Notes: generated from the letters alone by a model not told the origin. DNA of 64,000 nt from Paralichthys olivaceus (GCF_024713975.1 NC_091096.1:1645001-1709000); one strand, 5' to 3'; shown: positions 53,125 through 64,000, counted from the first letter of the stretch. Made by a program: numbers and translations.

Positions 53125-54396
53125 TCACCCTGGGAGTGTTGCGTGGTGACAAAGGTTTTGATGAGAGCATCGGTGCTCTGGGAATAAAGGGAGAGGGCGT
53201 AGCGCAGGGACGCCAGTTCAGGACTTTTCTCCACAAACGCCTTCTTCAGCCCGTTTCCTCCAGCGTGGAAGTATTGCTGGAAGAAGAAAGCATCAGGGTG
53301 AAGGCGAGGACCAATGGATGAACAATAAAAACAAGACATACGACACAATTAGAACAACAAAGTACAAGTACAAATACACACGAATAGTCAATACAATAAA
53401 TAAGATATCAGAAAATAAAGTTGCTGAACTTGTTGTCGCTCTACCAAAATCCACTTTTTCATTGTCAGATATGTGAGTACACGCAGGTCTCCACTCACCT
53501 TGATGGTCTCCAGCCCTGCGTCGATGATGATGCACTGTTTGGGCGTCAGGGTTTTGGCTTCACCTCCTCCCTGCAGAGTTCACACGCTCACATCAGACAA
53601 ACGTCTCTTACAGGCAGCGTTGAGACGTAACAAAGTACATTTACAGATGCTAATTTAGTGTCTTTTTCATAAATCTGTACTTTACTTAAACTGATTCAGG
53701 TACTTTTCACTCTGACCCCACAACATATATCGGCAAATAATTACTGCACTACAATTTACAAAGCATCAGCTTTTATGTTCATATTGTTTTTCATATTCCA
53801 AGAACAAATCAATGATTAAAATGGCTGCCGCTGCCTGCGGGGCGTCACCTTGAGATTAGAGAGTCCTTTAGCCGCAGTGAGGAGTTGAGCTCCCTGCAGA
53901 GTAAAAACAGAGAGAGACACGTCACAGTTTCCTCTAAAGGAATAAAAACAGTGATTCAACATGATCACATCAAACTGGAACAAACACCGAAGGAAACACA
54001 CTTTGCCACCACTAGATGACAGCAGAGCACCGCCTCAGCTTTTTATACAGAGCGACAGAGAGAGACGTCAACAAGGTGCAGAATAAAAACGAAAACAAAG
54101 CTCAGCACTGACGTGAGATCCAGTCTGATCCTGTTTTGTTCGAGTACATCGGTGAATCAGTGTGTGTTACGCTCTCATGGTCACTAGGCTCAGTTAACGG
54201 TGTAGAGCTGTGAAGGGTTGGGGGGGTTTAGTGTTTACCAGGCTGTCGTTGCTCTGCGGCAGGACGATGATCTTCTCCAGGCTGCTCAGGACGATCTTCC
54301 ACAGATCCTTCAAGATCCTCTTCAGCACCGTCTTCTCACAGATGTCAGCGAAGATACTGAGACTGGGTGGGACACACAGACACACACACACACACA

Positions 54397-54435
<39 letters not shown>

Positions 54436-54917
54436 TATTCTTTTCTCTATTGTTAAAACAGGTCATTATTTTGTTTTGGTTCTGGAGGCAGCTCTCCTGA
54501 GGTCCACCGTCATCCAGAAAAAGTCATGACACGATATTTGTGAGACCCACTTGTGCAGTCATCTACATGCAGCGCACAACAGAACAGTGTGCGACTTACT
54601 TCCCGTCCAGGAACTCCATGAGGGGCCTCAGCATGGCGTCGGCATCTGCCTCTGCGGTGTCGTGCTTGGGAGGCCCCTTGATCTGGTAGAGGATCTCAGC
54701 CATCTGACGCATGCAGCCGGTGATACGAGTCTGGAAACTGGAGAGAGAGGAGGCAGAGGTGAACTCCTGCAGGAAAAACCTCAGAGAGGCTCGTTCCTCA
54801 GCTGTGTGTGTGTGTGTCTGCTACCTCTTGGCAAACACGATGCTGAAGTTGTCCAGGACGGTGCTCAGCTTCACCTGCAGCTCATTGAGGATGTTAGCTG
54901 CCTCTGTATCCATCTAC

Positions 54918-54963
<46 letters not shown>

Positions 54964-57900
54964 AGGAGATAACTGGTTATTTTCAGCCTTCACAGTCAGT
55001 GATGCAGAACAGCAAACAACCCGATGCCAAAACCTGGAAATTTGAAATGTCACATCTGAGCTGCAGCTCCAGCGTCTGTTGCCTCTTTGCTCCTCTGAAG
55101 CCAGATTCAGTATCTTTTCTTTTCTCAGTCAAAAACTTTCACACAAAAAACTCCCACTGTGGAGCCGCGATCGATTCGAACCTGTCGTCTGTTTCGCCTC
55201 GGTGGGTTTGGTGATTTTTGAGAACGTGCACAAACCAGATTTTAATGGTTTTTGATGTGTTAAAATATCGCAGAGCGCAGGAATACTTTCTAATGACGGA
55301 GACAAGAGGAGTAAGAGTGTGTAACACCTGCAGACTCATTTCTCAGCGTCAGCGGGTGACACAGCGTCACTGCTGTAAGACCAACGTGTGCAGATCAGTA
55401 AACAGGAGAGAAATGCTGAGTGAAGCTGGGATTGCAAAGATCGTGACTGTGGATGTAACGGTGAGAAGCACGACGAGCTCATTCATGCCTCTTCAAACCT
55501 ATTCAGCAGTGTTTCAAAAGAGCAGACCACTTCCTGGAGCTCCAGCAGAAAATAAAAAACACTCGAGAGTGAAGAAAAGGTCGTCTGCAGCAGGAGGCCG
55601 TCGCTCTTTCTCCTCAACTCGACGTCTCAATGGTTGAAAGGTGAATTTGAATTTGTTGACATTTAGTAAATGTAAAGAAAAGATGCTCTGGCTGATTTTT
55701 AAACTGGAATTAAAGAGGAAGCAGCCGAAGAAGTGATACAGATAACTTCTATATTTATTTATCTCGTTTGGTCGTCAGTGGTCAGAGTCCGCTTCACAGA
55801 TCCACTTAGACCAAGCAGACGTTCGATGCCACTACAAACGGACCCTGGAGCCTGAACGCTCGGCAGAGAGTCGTCTCGCCTCTGGGATTTAATTTCAATG
55901 TCTGGATTGTAACCTCTGTCACTCAGGTCATGTTTGATTCTAGCCCTGGGTGGAAAGCAGGCAGGGCTCAGCCAAAAACAAAGTTAACAATTAAATACAA
56001 ATATATTCCAACACAAATATAATTGTGATTTTTGCACATTGGAAATAATTCTATAGGCGACACAAACCAACATTTGACTGCAAACTTCTCTCCTGACATT
56101 TTCTCGGCTACGTACTGTGAATGGACGTAGACTCCAGGTTCGTGAAATTGAAAACAATGAGAAAGTGCCTGAAACCTGCATTCTCTCCAATGATCAACAG
56201 AGGGCGACTCGAGTCGGTTTCTATAGAAGTGAACTTCATGTTCATCTCATAAAGCAGCGTAGGCATTGGAGGCGTGGATATCGTGTGATTGACAGCTAGT
56301 AGCATCCAATGGGAGCAGGTGGCAGATGGAGGCGGGTGTGCACTATCCTCACGCTCTCAGTCAGGCTCCTCCCCTGCTCCTCCAAATATGGTTAAAATCA
56401 TGGCGCTGGAGAAAACGCCAAACTCAAGGCTTCAAACCAGCGGGTGACGTCACGCTGAGTCTGTACTTTTCATTCTGGTTTTCAGTTCTGTTCTTTTTAG
56501 ACTTCAGAAGAAAACACATGTTCATAGAGGATGACTGAACAAATAGAAATGTGCAGCTTCTTATTTACAAAGTTTGTAAATATATATCTCGGCTCTGTGA
56601 CAGCTCCGCACTGACTGAGCCACATTTTATTTTCCCTGATTGGACGTCTCGGCTGGACCGCGGGGGCGTGTACAGACCAGGTCTGAACACATCTCTCTCC
56701 TAATGAGACTTTTACGACGAGACAACTGAAACCTTCATCCTCCCCACGGGAGTGTTCGGATCTTATGTAATCGCTCGGCCACTGTGCCAACTGCAAACTA
56801 AGCAAATGTCTAATCGGTCAGAATAACTGATGCACGTGGTTTTTAAAACTAAATTCTTATCAACAAGCAACAATCAACAACCTTTTCCATTCACCAGCGT
56901 TAGGCAGTCTGCACCGTGAAGAGCGGAGTCTGCTATCAGACCTTGAATGAACCTGGCTGGACCTCATCAGTATGCTGGCTCTCAAGTGCGCTCCGCATGT
57001 TACACAGACACCGGACGACCGCAGGATAAGACATCGCAGAGTCTTTGCAGAGAGTGTGCCATCGATAAATGTGGGACTGAGTTATTAGATAGAGGACTGT
57101 GGGCAAAACGCCACAGGATTTAATTGGACCAGAGGACGGCTGTGACTTTCAAGTGACAGTGTTTTAGTATCTTGGATTTTAATTGAAAAATGTTGCATTG
57201 AGTAAAGTGAACGCTTGGACCATCCACTCAGCGTCTTTAGAACAAGTGTGTTCTTGGTCTGAATCCAAAAACTGAAAAGCTCAGTTGTGTTTATGTGAGT
57301 GTCGAGCAGTCAAACATCTTTATAGGTGTTTGAAGGTGACTGTGCACTTGATGTCTTCTTGGATGAAAGTACATGGAAGAGTCCAAACATAGAAGATTGT
57401 ATTTGGCAAAATATAAAAATTAACACATTGACAGACTCGTATGAGGACAACGTGACCTTTGACCACTGAACTCATTCATCTGAGTCAAAGTGAAAACCGA
57501 AGATGTGAAGAAATTCATGAGATTTAATGTTCAAGAGGCCAAACACATGTTTTGTGACCATGATCGATCGACCGCTCAAATTAAATCACTTACTCTGTGA
57601 GAACAAATGAACGATTGTACCAAATGATTCCCTGGAGGACGTCCTGAGTGTTCACGAGGCAAAAGTGTCACAGCGACCTTGACCTTTGACCTGATAATAT
57701 AATTTACAATAATAATCTCCTGTTGCATATAGTGAATTATTGTATTACTGTTTTCCCACATGTTCTTATTCTACTTATTTATATATATATTGAATTATAA
57801 TGCATATATTTTTAACAAACATTTTGCCAATTTCCCTCCAGACGTGGATTAAGTATTTATTAAGTATTTCTGATTTTAATTGGTGTTGGTGCAGAACCGA

Positions 57901-58080
57901 CAGCGTCTGCAGGTTCAGCTCAGTTCATTACGTTTCCAAATAAAAAATATCTCCTGCGTAAAACAACCAGATGTGAATCAATTCAAATGGAAACTTCAGA
58001 AAAGTTTGAAATCCTCTTTTCATTTCTCGACTCCTCAAGAAGTTTGGAAGAGAAAGAAAGTGAATGACTGAGAAAAAGAG

Positions 58081-58137
<57 letters not shown>

Positions 58138-60064
58138 TCACTAGAATAACAGCCTGGAATCAGAAGTGTCCTCGACCGGTAACAGACTCTCACTCTCACA
58201 CTCTCGCTCTAACAGTCAAATGTACCTTGTTGGTGGCAGCTGTGGCTTCAGTCTTCCCCGAAAGACAGAAAGAAAAAAAAACAAAAAACAGGAGAAAAGA
58301 CACAAAAGTAAAAAGAAAAGGAAAAGACACAACGCAGGACACTGATGATGAACACAAACAAAAACTATGACGAGGGTTAGATGTAAGTGAAGGGCACGCA
58401 GCAGGTGAGAGCAGCGGCAGCCTCCTGGTTATTTTGGGCTGTGTTTGGTGATATTGTCTGGTGGACTGGGTCGTGGTGAGTGGGCGATTTTAATAAAAGC
58501 TTTTTGTTTATTGCCTCTGGTTTATTGGGATTCTTCAGGACAAAGGGGAACGCTGACATCATGAGTCTGCGTTACCGCTGCACGCTGACATCATCCCCAA
58601 CTGGAATTATTTGGAGGAACCGATTGAATAATTAATTAGACGCTTGTGTAGCGGGTCGAAGGAGAACGTCGGCGGTTTGATCCCCGGTGTCCATGGATCA
58701 CAGGGGACCGAAAGTGCTGTATGTGTATGTGAGTAAATGGGTAAAGTGATTTGAGTGGCTGATTATAAAAGAAAAGTGTTATTTATAAATTCTCTCCATT
58801 TTTAATTGAGACAAAACCACTTTTAATATTCTGGTTTTAACACTCGGAGAAAACAAACGAACTGCACTCAAATAAAAATAGACAAATAGAAAAAGATATT
58901 ATGAAATTCAGGCTGTTTACTTCTCACAAATCCAGACTTGTATCGAGCAGCATGTCCATAAAGTTGAGATCGTTAACTGGGACCGCTGGTTGAGTTTGCT
59001 CAGGTTTTTATATCGTGTTTTATTTTCTACGTCTGCAGCTGACAGGAGAACAAAGTCAGGAGCTGAGGGAAAAACTCTACAGAGGAAAAAAGGGTCAAAC
59101 TAACCTTGTTTACTTCCTCCTTCGACTGGTGAGGAAAAAAAACAACAGAGTCAAACCTCAGACAAGTGATTTCACCTTTTTCACATCAAAATCAAATGTG
59201 AGGGCGACGACAAGCAAACAGTTTGACCGAGAGAGACTCAAATCAGAACAGAAACAAAAAGAAAAACTTCATCCTTGGGGAAAAAAAAAAGAAATATATA
59301 AATGTTTGTGAAATTGAATCAAGCTCTGCTGCCTCTGCCAGGGGCCGAGTGTTTTTGGCAAATGGGAACGATTCTTAGAAGTGGATTCTGGGAAATGTCT
59401 TGAGTCATCGACAAATCAGCTGGCTGTAACGAGGGCAGCAGACCGAGCGTGCAACGAATCACGAGGTGGAATCGTTCGCTTCTCTGGACCCGTGCTCGTC
59501 GCAAGACCAACAAACACACGTGCAAACAAAAAGTCGTTTGTATCGTATCTCAAGTCAAAACGAATCTGTGACACTGAACACGTCTGATGTGACAGATACC
59601 GAATAAACCAAAACACGTTTTGTTCACTCTTCTTCTTTTTAATGTCATTTTTCTTCTTTTAGAGCCACGTTGATCTTTCTTCACGTTTCACTCAGAATAC
59701 AGGACAAACGTTTTAACAGACGATGGCGTCGGACCTTTTGTTGCGGCTACGACTGAAGCTAATGTTCCTGTTCACTCACCTCTTTGCTTTTAGTTTCCTC
59801 CTTTGGGCGCAAAGGAGAAAGAGAAAGGTTGAGAAGAACGTAAACACTGTTATCCTCTCTTCATAAAGAGTTCGTCGCTGTGTTGTGCAGTGACAAGAAA
59901 ATAAAACCCCCGAAACAAACTGTGGCTTCAGTCAAATTAATAAATAACTGAGGGAGAGTTTCAGGGGAAAGAGAACAACTGAAGCTTTCAGGCAGAAACA
60001 GGAGGTGAAGGACGGAAGAAAAGAAACCAACCTGCTTCTCTTTGTCTTTCTTTTCAGCCTGCAA

Positions 60065-60108
<44 letters not shown>

Positions 60109-60456
60109 GTGAGTGATGAGGCCACACTCGACCACAGTCCCACTCAGCAACATTTTAACGCACTCCTCTTTCTTTTGGAACTTTTATTAGGTCCTCGTTC
60201 TGTTTCAGCCTCACTCCTCCAGACAGTGACTCACATATCAATGAAGCTCATTGTTGCTTTTAGCTGAAACCGTCCCAGACGCACTTCTGCTGATTCAGAG
60301 GTTTGACTTCCTCTGAGGGGTGATCAGTAAACTTGGCGTCCTGGGTTCATGATACACTTAAATAACTGCACTCCATCTTTCCAATCACCAAATCACTTCA
60401 CTAATGACTTGCTCTGTGTTTGAAGGTGTGGTTATTTAAAACCTCTCGGCCCTTTA

Positions 60457-60514
<58 letters not shown>

Positions 60515-61217
60515 GCCTCTAAATGTCTGAATATCATTTTTTAAACAAACGCACCTTTTCCTTCTTGGACTCAGACTGAAGGTGTAAAAACAGCAAAGAA
60601 AAATACAAATGAACGACAAATGACAAATAATAGTAAAATAAAATAATAAAATCATCATCATGGAGTATTATTATTATTATTATTATATTATATTATTATT
60701 ATATTAAAGGTTACATGAGCGTCCTCACCTTTTCCTTGTCAGTCTTATAAAGAAATAAAACAGTGAGACGTTAAAAACAGAAAAAGACAATAGGCAACAA
60801 ATAGGAGACATGATTAAAGCAACACCATGTGACTTTACTGAGCAGCAGCGCCCCCTGCAGCCACACATGGGGACTCATTCTGACGATCACAACACACGAG
60901 GAAGAATGTTCAACGATGGCTGAATTTTATTTTATTTTTTTTAGAGGAGAGACTTCGCAGGTTTGTAAGAAACTACAGTCGTTTATGTGACGTTAGTTTA
61001 TCGACATGTTTGCTGTTGTCGGTAACTCTGCGCTGCCCTCTAGTGGATGTGTTGCTCACTCACCAGAGTTACAGACGTTCAGGGAGTGAAGGAGGAAACT
61101 TTGTTCATGTTCACACTCAAACTTCTTTTTAATCAAGCTGCTGATTTATTGTTATAAAGTTGCATAGTGTTGCTTTAAGTTAATCGTCGAGGGTGATGGA
61201 GATAAAACGTGTCCTAG

Positions 61218-61276
<59 letters not shown>

Positions 61277-64000
61277 CAACAGCAAAGTAAACCAGAGTAC
61301 CTGTTCTAGTCAAACACTCATTTATCACAAACATTTCTTCATTTACTCACTGACAAAAGTGAGTAAATGAAGAATTACGGCTTAGTTGTATTTTAATAAT
61401 TCACCACATTTTCCCAGTGTTTCTCTCAACGGCTGCAGGAGCCTGACATTTTTTATTTTTAGAGCTGAAAGTAAAAAAAACATCCATCTGTTTTTTTTGT
61501 TTTTTTTTTTGTTCCCAACTGCAACAGGATTTTGAATCGTCTCAGAGAAACAGCAGCAGCCTGCAGTTTCCTCCCTGAAGCATATTCTCATGCTGCTCTG
61601 GGTGAAAATGGGATTTCTTGTCGAGACGGGCGGGTGACGCTACAGCGAGAGACCGAAGTGCATCGTTATCTGGTGACGAATCTTTGCTTCAGGTCAGCGA
61701 AAATACCACGTTCAAGGTTTCATGATATTTCAAACAAACACGTCTTAAAAATCTAAATCAGGAAATGGAATATTTCACACCCCAAAAAAGTAAGACGCCA
61801 TAAATTCACCGCAATAACTTGGATGAATCAGGATCTTTTTTTCCCCGCTGGTCTTATTTTTGTCTCATTGTTTAAAAAAACGTGAGCATGTCGTCTATAT
61901 TCCTGAGTTCTCACTCTGTTTCCTCGTGTCACTGGTTGAGATCTGAGATCGCTGACGCACCTTTAAACTTCTCATATTATGCAAAATAGACTTTTTCAAA
62001 CCCAGCGGATTTTTTCTGTTTTTGATGGAAAAGTGTGAACGTGAATCATTTTACGTTCGACAGCACGACACTGGAATCACTTCAGGGGATTTTTAAACAC
62101 AAAGAATTTACTGTTGATAAGGATGAGGTTTGATATTCTGCTGCACTGAAGGTATGAAACACTTTGTAAACACACAAACACACAAAACAACAACACACAC
62201 GTCCTGTCTGAGGCCTGACCGACCTTATTCTCCGTCTCCTTGTTGTCGAGCTGAGGACGGACACAACAGGACGAGACGACAACATGTGGTTCATTCAGAG
62301 CATTTTTATACGAGACACATTAAAATCTCATTCACTTTCATGACTTATTGATCGCCCCCTGGTGGCCGGCTGCAGCATAGGTCATAAATCCTGGCAAATG
62401 TAGTGGAGTGAAAAAAAAAAAAATGTTCTGTCTGAGTTATCGTGGAGTAGAGGTAGATTACAGACTAATGTCAATACTAGAGTACAAATACCTCAAATGT
62501 ACGTGTACAGCACTGTGCGGTTACCATCCGACCCGACTTTCCGCCACTAATAATCCATTCACCAAGAAAACACGACGACGCAGCAGAATGAATATAGATG
62601 AATATCATTTCACATCGAATCTGCAACGTGCAGTCGCATAAATCATCAATTAACACGAGGCTCTGCTGCAAAAACAAAACCTGAGAATAATTCTCCTCAA
62701 AACACAATATCTGATTCCACTTTATATTTCAAGCTACGATGCAGCAGCAGCATCAATTAACCACGAAATAAGTTAACAGCCTGAACTTCTTCATGCACGT
62801 GAACGAAACTGGAGCAGACGATTTCACAGAACGACGTTTTTCTCTGTATTTTTCAGCAGATGCACAGAAATCGTTCCCTCAGACACGAAACATCCTCATT
62901 TAAAAGCTCCAACTTGAGCAAAACAGCCGATAACAGTGTTTATCGTCTCTGTCACATCCATTAACATCTGTTAACTGCAGTCGTTGAGCAGCGGAGCCAA
63001 GAATTTATCTTTCCTCACCTCTGCTCCTCTCCCACACATCAGAGACCCCCCCACCCCCCACAGTCCGCTGACACACAGTCGCCATTTAGTTGCAGCTAAA
63101 TGCAAGAATTTTATACGAGATGAAATTCAATTATCTGGCAGCCCACTGTGGAGTCTATTAAACGCTCGGTCTCCGAGCTCCAGCTGTAAATGTGTTCAGA
63201 GCTCTGCTAACAGACGGTGCCGGAGGCTTTCTAACATCGGGTCTGAGCCGGGATTCATTAACGCAGGAGGAAGCAGACGAGGAGTTCAAACACATCACGG
63301 TCACTTGATGATATGTAAAAAAAAAAAAAAACTCTATGTTGAAACAACCAAAGCTTTGCATGTTCAAATCCCCGTCTCAGGTCTGAAGGTCCTCACGATA
63401 AACGTACGATATGTGTGACTTTGGCCACTAGGGGTCTCTGTCTAAACAACTAGGAAAAGACCTAGTTCGATGACATCGTGAAGCAGCTAAGGATCATGGG
63501 AATTATTATCTTCGCCACCACCCGTCGCCGCCCGTTATCCTCAACCCAACGTTCAGAACTGGAAATATTTGTTTTGTGTTTAAGTGATCGATTGTTTAAA
63601 TGTTTAAGACAAGTTTACTTTATTGATCCACGATGAGAAAATGTTCCTGCGTTTCTTAAATCATCATATTTATTTCTTATGATGTTTAATGATTCAATAT
63701 AATGATTATAATTATTATTATTATTGCACGATACTATAATTCAGACTTTAATTAGATATTAGCTAAGAGCTGTTCTTTCTCGCTTCCTTACAAATACTGA
63801 GATTAGTTGTTTTCCTTGTTTCTCTCTTACCTCAGATCCTTCAGAGTCTGAGCAGCCAGACTGAGTTTGAAACGGACAAAACAATAAGAAGAGAAAAAGA
63901 AGAGAATGTGACATAAAGGACACGAGACATTCGAGGAAGTAATAAAGACTGAAAGCTCAGGGGCTGTGACCTGGAATCCTTCTCTCACCTTGGATTCCTC
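51343..64000 (-). CDS. unc13: UNC13/Munc13 synaptic-vesicle priming protein, C-terminal part (gene continues past the window edge)
   Basis: Munc13 proteins open syntaxin and dock and prime vesicles through the MUN domain. Exons in transcript order: (64000)-63989, 63860-63831, 62250-62224, 60743-60729, 60575-60555, 60058-60032, 59800-59780, 58252-58226, 54913-54825, 54737-54600, 54362-54239, 53893-53849, 53570-53499, 53276-53129, 53012-52956, 52581-52498, 51864-51705 and 51625-51343. Phases agree throughout (459 residues visible). Seen: a K/E/S-rich linker; MUN segments [39 protein letters not shown] and [14 protein letters not shown]; then the C2C domain ([47 protein letters not shown]) and the tail [20 protein letters not shown]. 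The family is certain. From memory the tail and the LMEFLDG stretch look closest to UNC13B, but UNC13A or UNC13C is not excluded. Confidence 0.95.
52956..53012 (-). CDS. unc13: UNC13 57-bp optional cassette exon between MUN and C2C
   Basis: The exon inserts 19 residues ([19 protein letters not shown]) between SQ of the MUN end and GSGVEKPIG of the C2C start. Both neighbours have matching phases, so skipping it gives an in-frame SQGSGVEKP junction, the arrangement I remember from mammalian UNC13A/B. It is therefore probably alternatively spliced. Confidence 0.75.
53092..53123. repeat. TG/CA microsatellite directly after an UNC13 donor
   Basis: In the transcript this is a CA tract beginning 6 bases into the intron after the exon at 53276-53129 (gugauc, then CA repeats). 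Confidence 0.9.
54372..54434. repeat. CA/TG microsatellite fused to an UNC13 acceptor
   Basis: On the transcribed strand this is a UG tract ending about 9 bases before the AG of the exon at 54362, so it takes the place of a normal polypyrimidine tract. Confidence 0.9.
54803..54818. repeat. Short TG/CA tract directly after an UNC13 donor
   Basis: In the transcript this is a CA tract starting 7 bases into the intron after the exon at 54913-54825. Confidence 0.85.
54919..54961. repeat. CA/TG microsatellite fused to an UNC13 acceptor
   Basis: In the transcript this is a UG tract ending within 5 bases of the acceptor AG of the exon starting at 54913. Confidence 0.9.
56110..56470. repeat. Teleost dispersed repeat containing a CRE-like palindrome
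   Basis: Wording such as 'agagggcgactcgagtcggt', 'ggcgctggagaaaacgccaa' and 'caaaccagcgggtgacgtca' matches a common fish element whose ends read 'ccatagactgtatataaa' (an end of that type is at 46515). TGACGTCA is at 56445-56452. Confidence 0.55.
57440..57740. repeat. Dispersed repeat with 'gaccttgacctttgacct'
   Basis: The phrases 'acgtgacctttgaccactga' and 'cgaccttgacctttgacctg' are typical of a high-copy fish repeat. TGACCTTTGACCT at 57680-57692 is also a perfect DR1 nuclear-receptor half-site pair, probably carried by the repeat. Confidence 0.5.
58084..58134. repeat. CA microsatellite in UNC13 intron
   Basis: About 25 CA units (UG in the transcript), roughly 90-140 bases downstream of the donor of the 27-bp microexon at 58252-58226. 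Confidence 0.9.
58226..64000 (-). CDS. unc13: Series of in-frame UNC13 microexons encoding a charged linker
   Basis: Each microexon is flanked by AG and GT and keeps phase 0. In transcript order: (64000)-63989 (EESK, cut by the window edge), 63860-63831 ([10 protein letters not shown]), 62250-62224 (LDNKETENK), 60743-60729 (TDKEK), 60575-60555 (SESKKEK), 60058-60032 (AEKKDKEKQ), 59800-59780 (EETKSKE) and 58252-58226 (TEATAATNK). Sizes of the complete exons are 30, 27, 15, 21, 27, 21 and 27 bp. They join directly to [13 protein letters not shown] in exon 54913-54825. The position just before this MUN segment suggests the long flexible loop that was removed for the rat Munc13-1 MUN crystal structure; that correspondence is inference. 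Confidence 0.8.
58652..58800 (+). repeat. SINE-like dispersed repeat fragment
   Basis: Contains 'ggcggtttgatccccggtgt' and 'gggtaaagtgatttgagtgg', the usual order in a frequent teleost repeat. It is related to the fragment at 35640-35830. Confidence 0.5.
60067..60107. repeat. CA/TG microsatellite fused to a microexon acceptor
   Basis: In the transcript this is a UG tract followed by uccuugcag and then the 27-bp microexon at 60058-60032. Confidence 0.9.
60459..60513. repeat. CA/TG microsatellite between UNC13 microexons
   Basis: Uninterrupted CA on the plus strand (UG in the transcript), starting about 42 bases downstream of the donor of the 21-bp microexon at 60575-60555. Confidence 0.9.
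61223..61275. repeat. CA/TG microsatellite in UNC13 intron
   Basis: A long CA run preceded by GCGCGC, which makes the left edge Z-DNA-prone. It lies in the 1.5-kb intron between the microexons at 62250-62224 and 60743-60729. Confidence 0.9.
61335..61374. repeat. Perfect 17-bp inverted repeat (hairpin)
   Basis: Arms at 61335-61351 (TTCTTCATTTACTCACT) and 61358-61374 are exact reverse complements around a 6-base loop. It lies in the intron between the 27-bp and 15-bp UNC13 microexons. Confidence 0.85.
62352..62369 (-). promoter_or_regulatory. Candidate CTCF motif in UNC13 microexon region
   Basis: The minus strand reads GGCCACCAGGGGGCGAT, a near-consensus CTCF core, about 100 bp from the microexon at 62250-62224. 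Two further CTCF-like sequences, CTGCAGGGGGCGCT (60847-60860) and TCCACTAGAGGGCAGCG (61031-61047), lie in the same orientation. Confidence 0.4.

Larger units (their letters stand above)
54914..58225 (-). other. Large UNC13 intron before the last microexon
   Basis: This 3.3-kb intron has no supported exon. It holds a CA repeat fused to the acceptor (54919-54961), a teleost dispersed repeat at about 56110-56470, another at about 57440-57740 and a CA repeat at 58084-58134. Plus-strand open frames in it have no recognisable domains. Confidence 0.6.

Noticed and set aside
54711..55214. His/Thr-alternating plus-strand frames
   Set aside because: They are CA microsatellite translation, antisense to UNC13.
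61297..61310. Possible 5-bp UNC13 microexon (ctag|AACAG|gtac)
   Set aside because: The length is not a multiple of three and would break the phase-0 pattern of its neighbours.

Overview
This window is nuclear DNA from a ray-finned fish, almost certainly a teleost. Five multi-exon genes with GT-AG introns encode vertebrate-type proteins. The DNA between exons is rich in CA/TG microsatellites, long G or C homopolymers and short inverted-repeat elements of the kinds scattered through teleost genomes. I saw no bacterial, organellar or viral gene blocks, no CRISPR array and no convincing tRNA or rRNA gene. All exon models come from reading frames, splice signals and remembered protein families; no alignment was run.

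Layout. 1-4.4 kb has no supported coding sequence. 4.45-13.1 kb (+) is slc39a14 (ZIP14 metal transporter), including a frame-locked pair of mutually exclusive 170-bp exons. Transposon-like DNA and a foldback minisatellite follow (14.2-17.2 kb). 17.4-23.65 kb (+) is ascc2 (CUE-domain subunit of the ASC-1 complex). 30.94-26.28 kb (-) is rnf215 (membrane RING-H2 ubiquitin ligase), tail to tail with ascc2. 32.38-43.59 kb (+) is a SEC14-like lipid-binding gene (SEC14L2 type), head to head with rnf215 across about 1.4 kb. That interval holds three tandem AP-1 consensus sites and a duplicated GC-box module. 48.18-47.29 kb (-) is an unrecognised 296-residue coiled-coil ORF built from duplicated repeats. 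64.0-51.34 kb (-) is the 3' part of an UNC13/Munc13 gene, entering from beyond the right edge.

The genes do not form one pathway: they cover metal import, ribosome/RNA quality control, membrane ubiquitination, lipid transfer and synaptic-vesicle priming. On the human map as I remember it, ASCC2, RNF215 and SEC14L2 are neighbours on 22q12, whereas SLC39A14 (8p21) and the UNC13 paralogues lie elsewhere. The block is therefore a conserved core joined to other segments.

The most notable signal is in the UNC13 gene. At least eight tiny exons of 12-30 bp, every complete one a multiple of three and flanked by phase-0 junctions, encode a Lys/Glu/Ser-rich linker just before a conserved MUN-domain segment. 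Several splice sites in this gene are fused to dinucleotide tracts with a consistent polarity: UG before acceptors and CA after donors.
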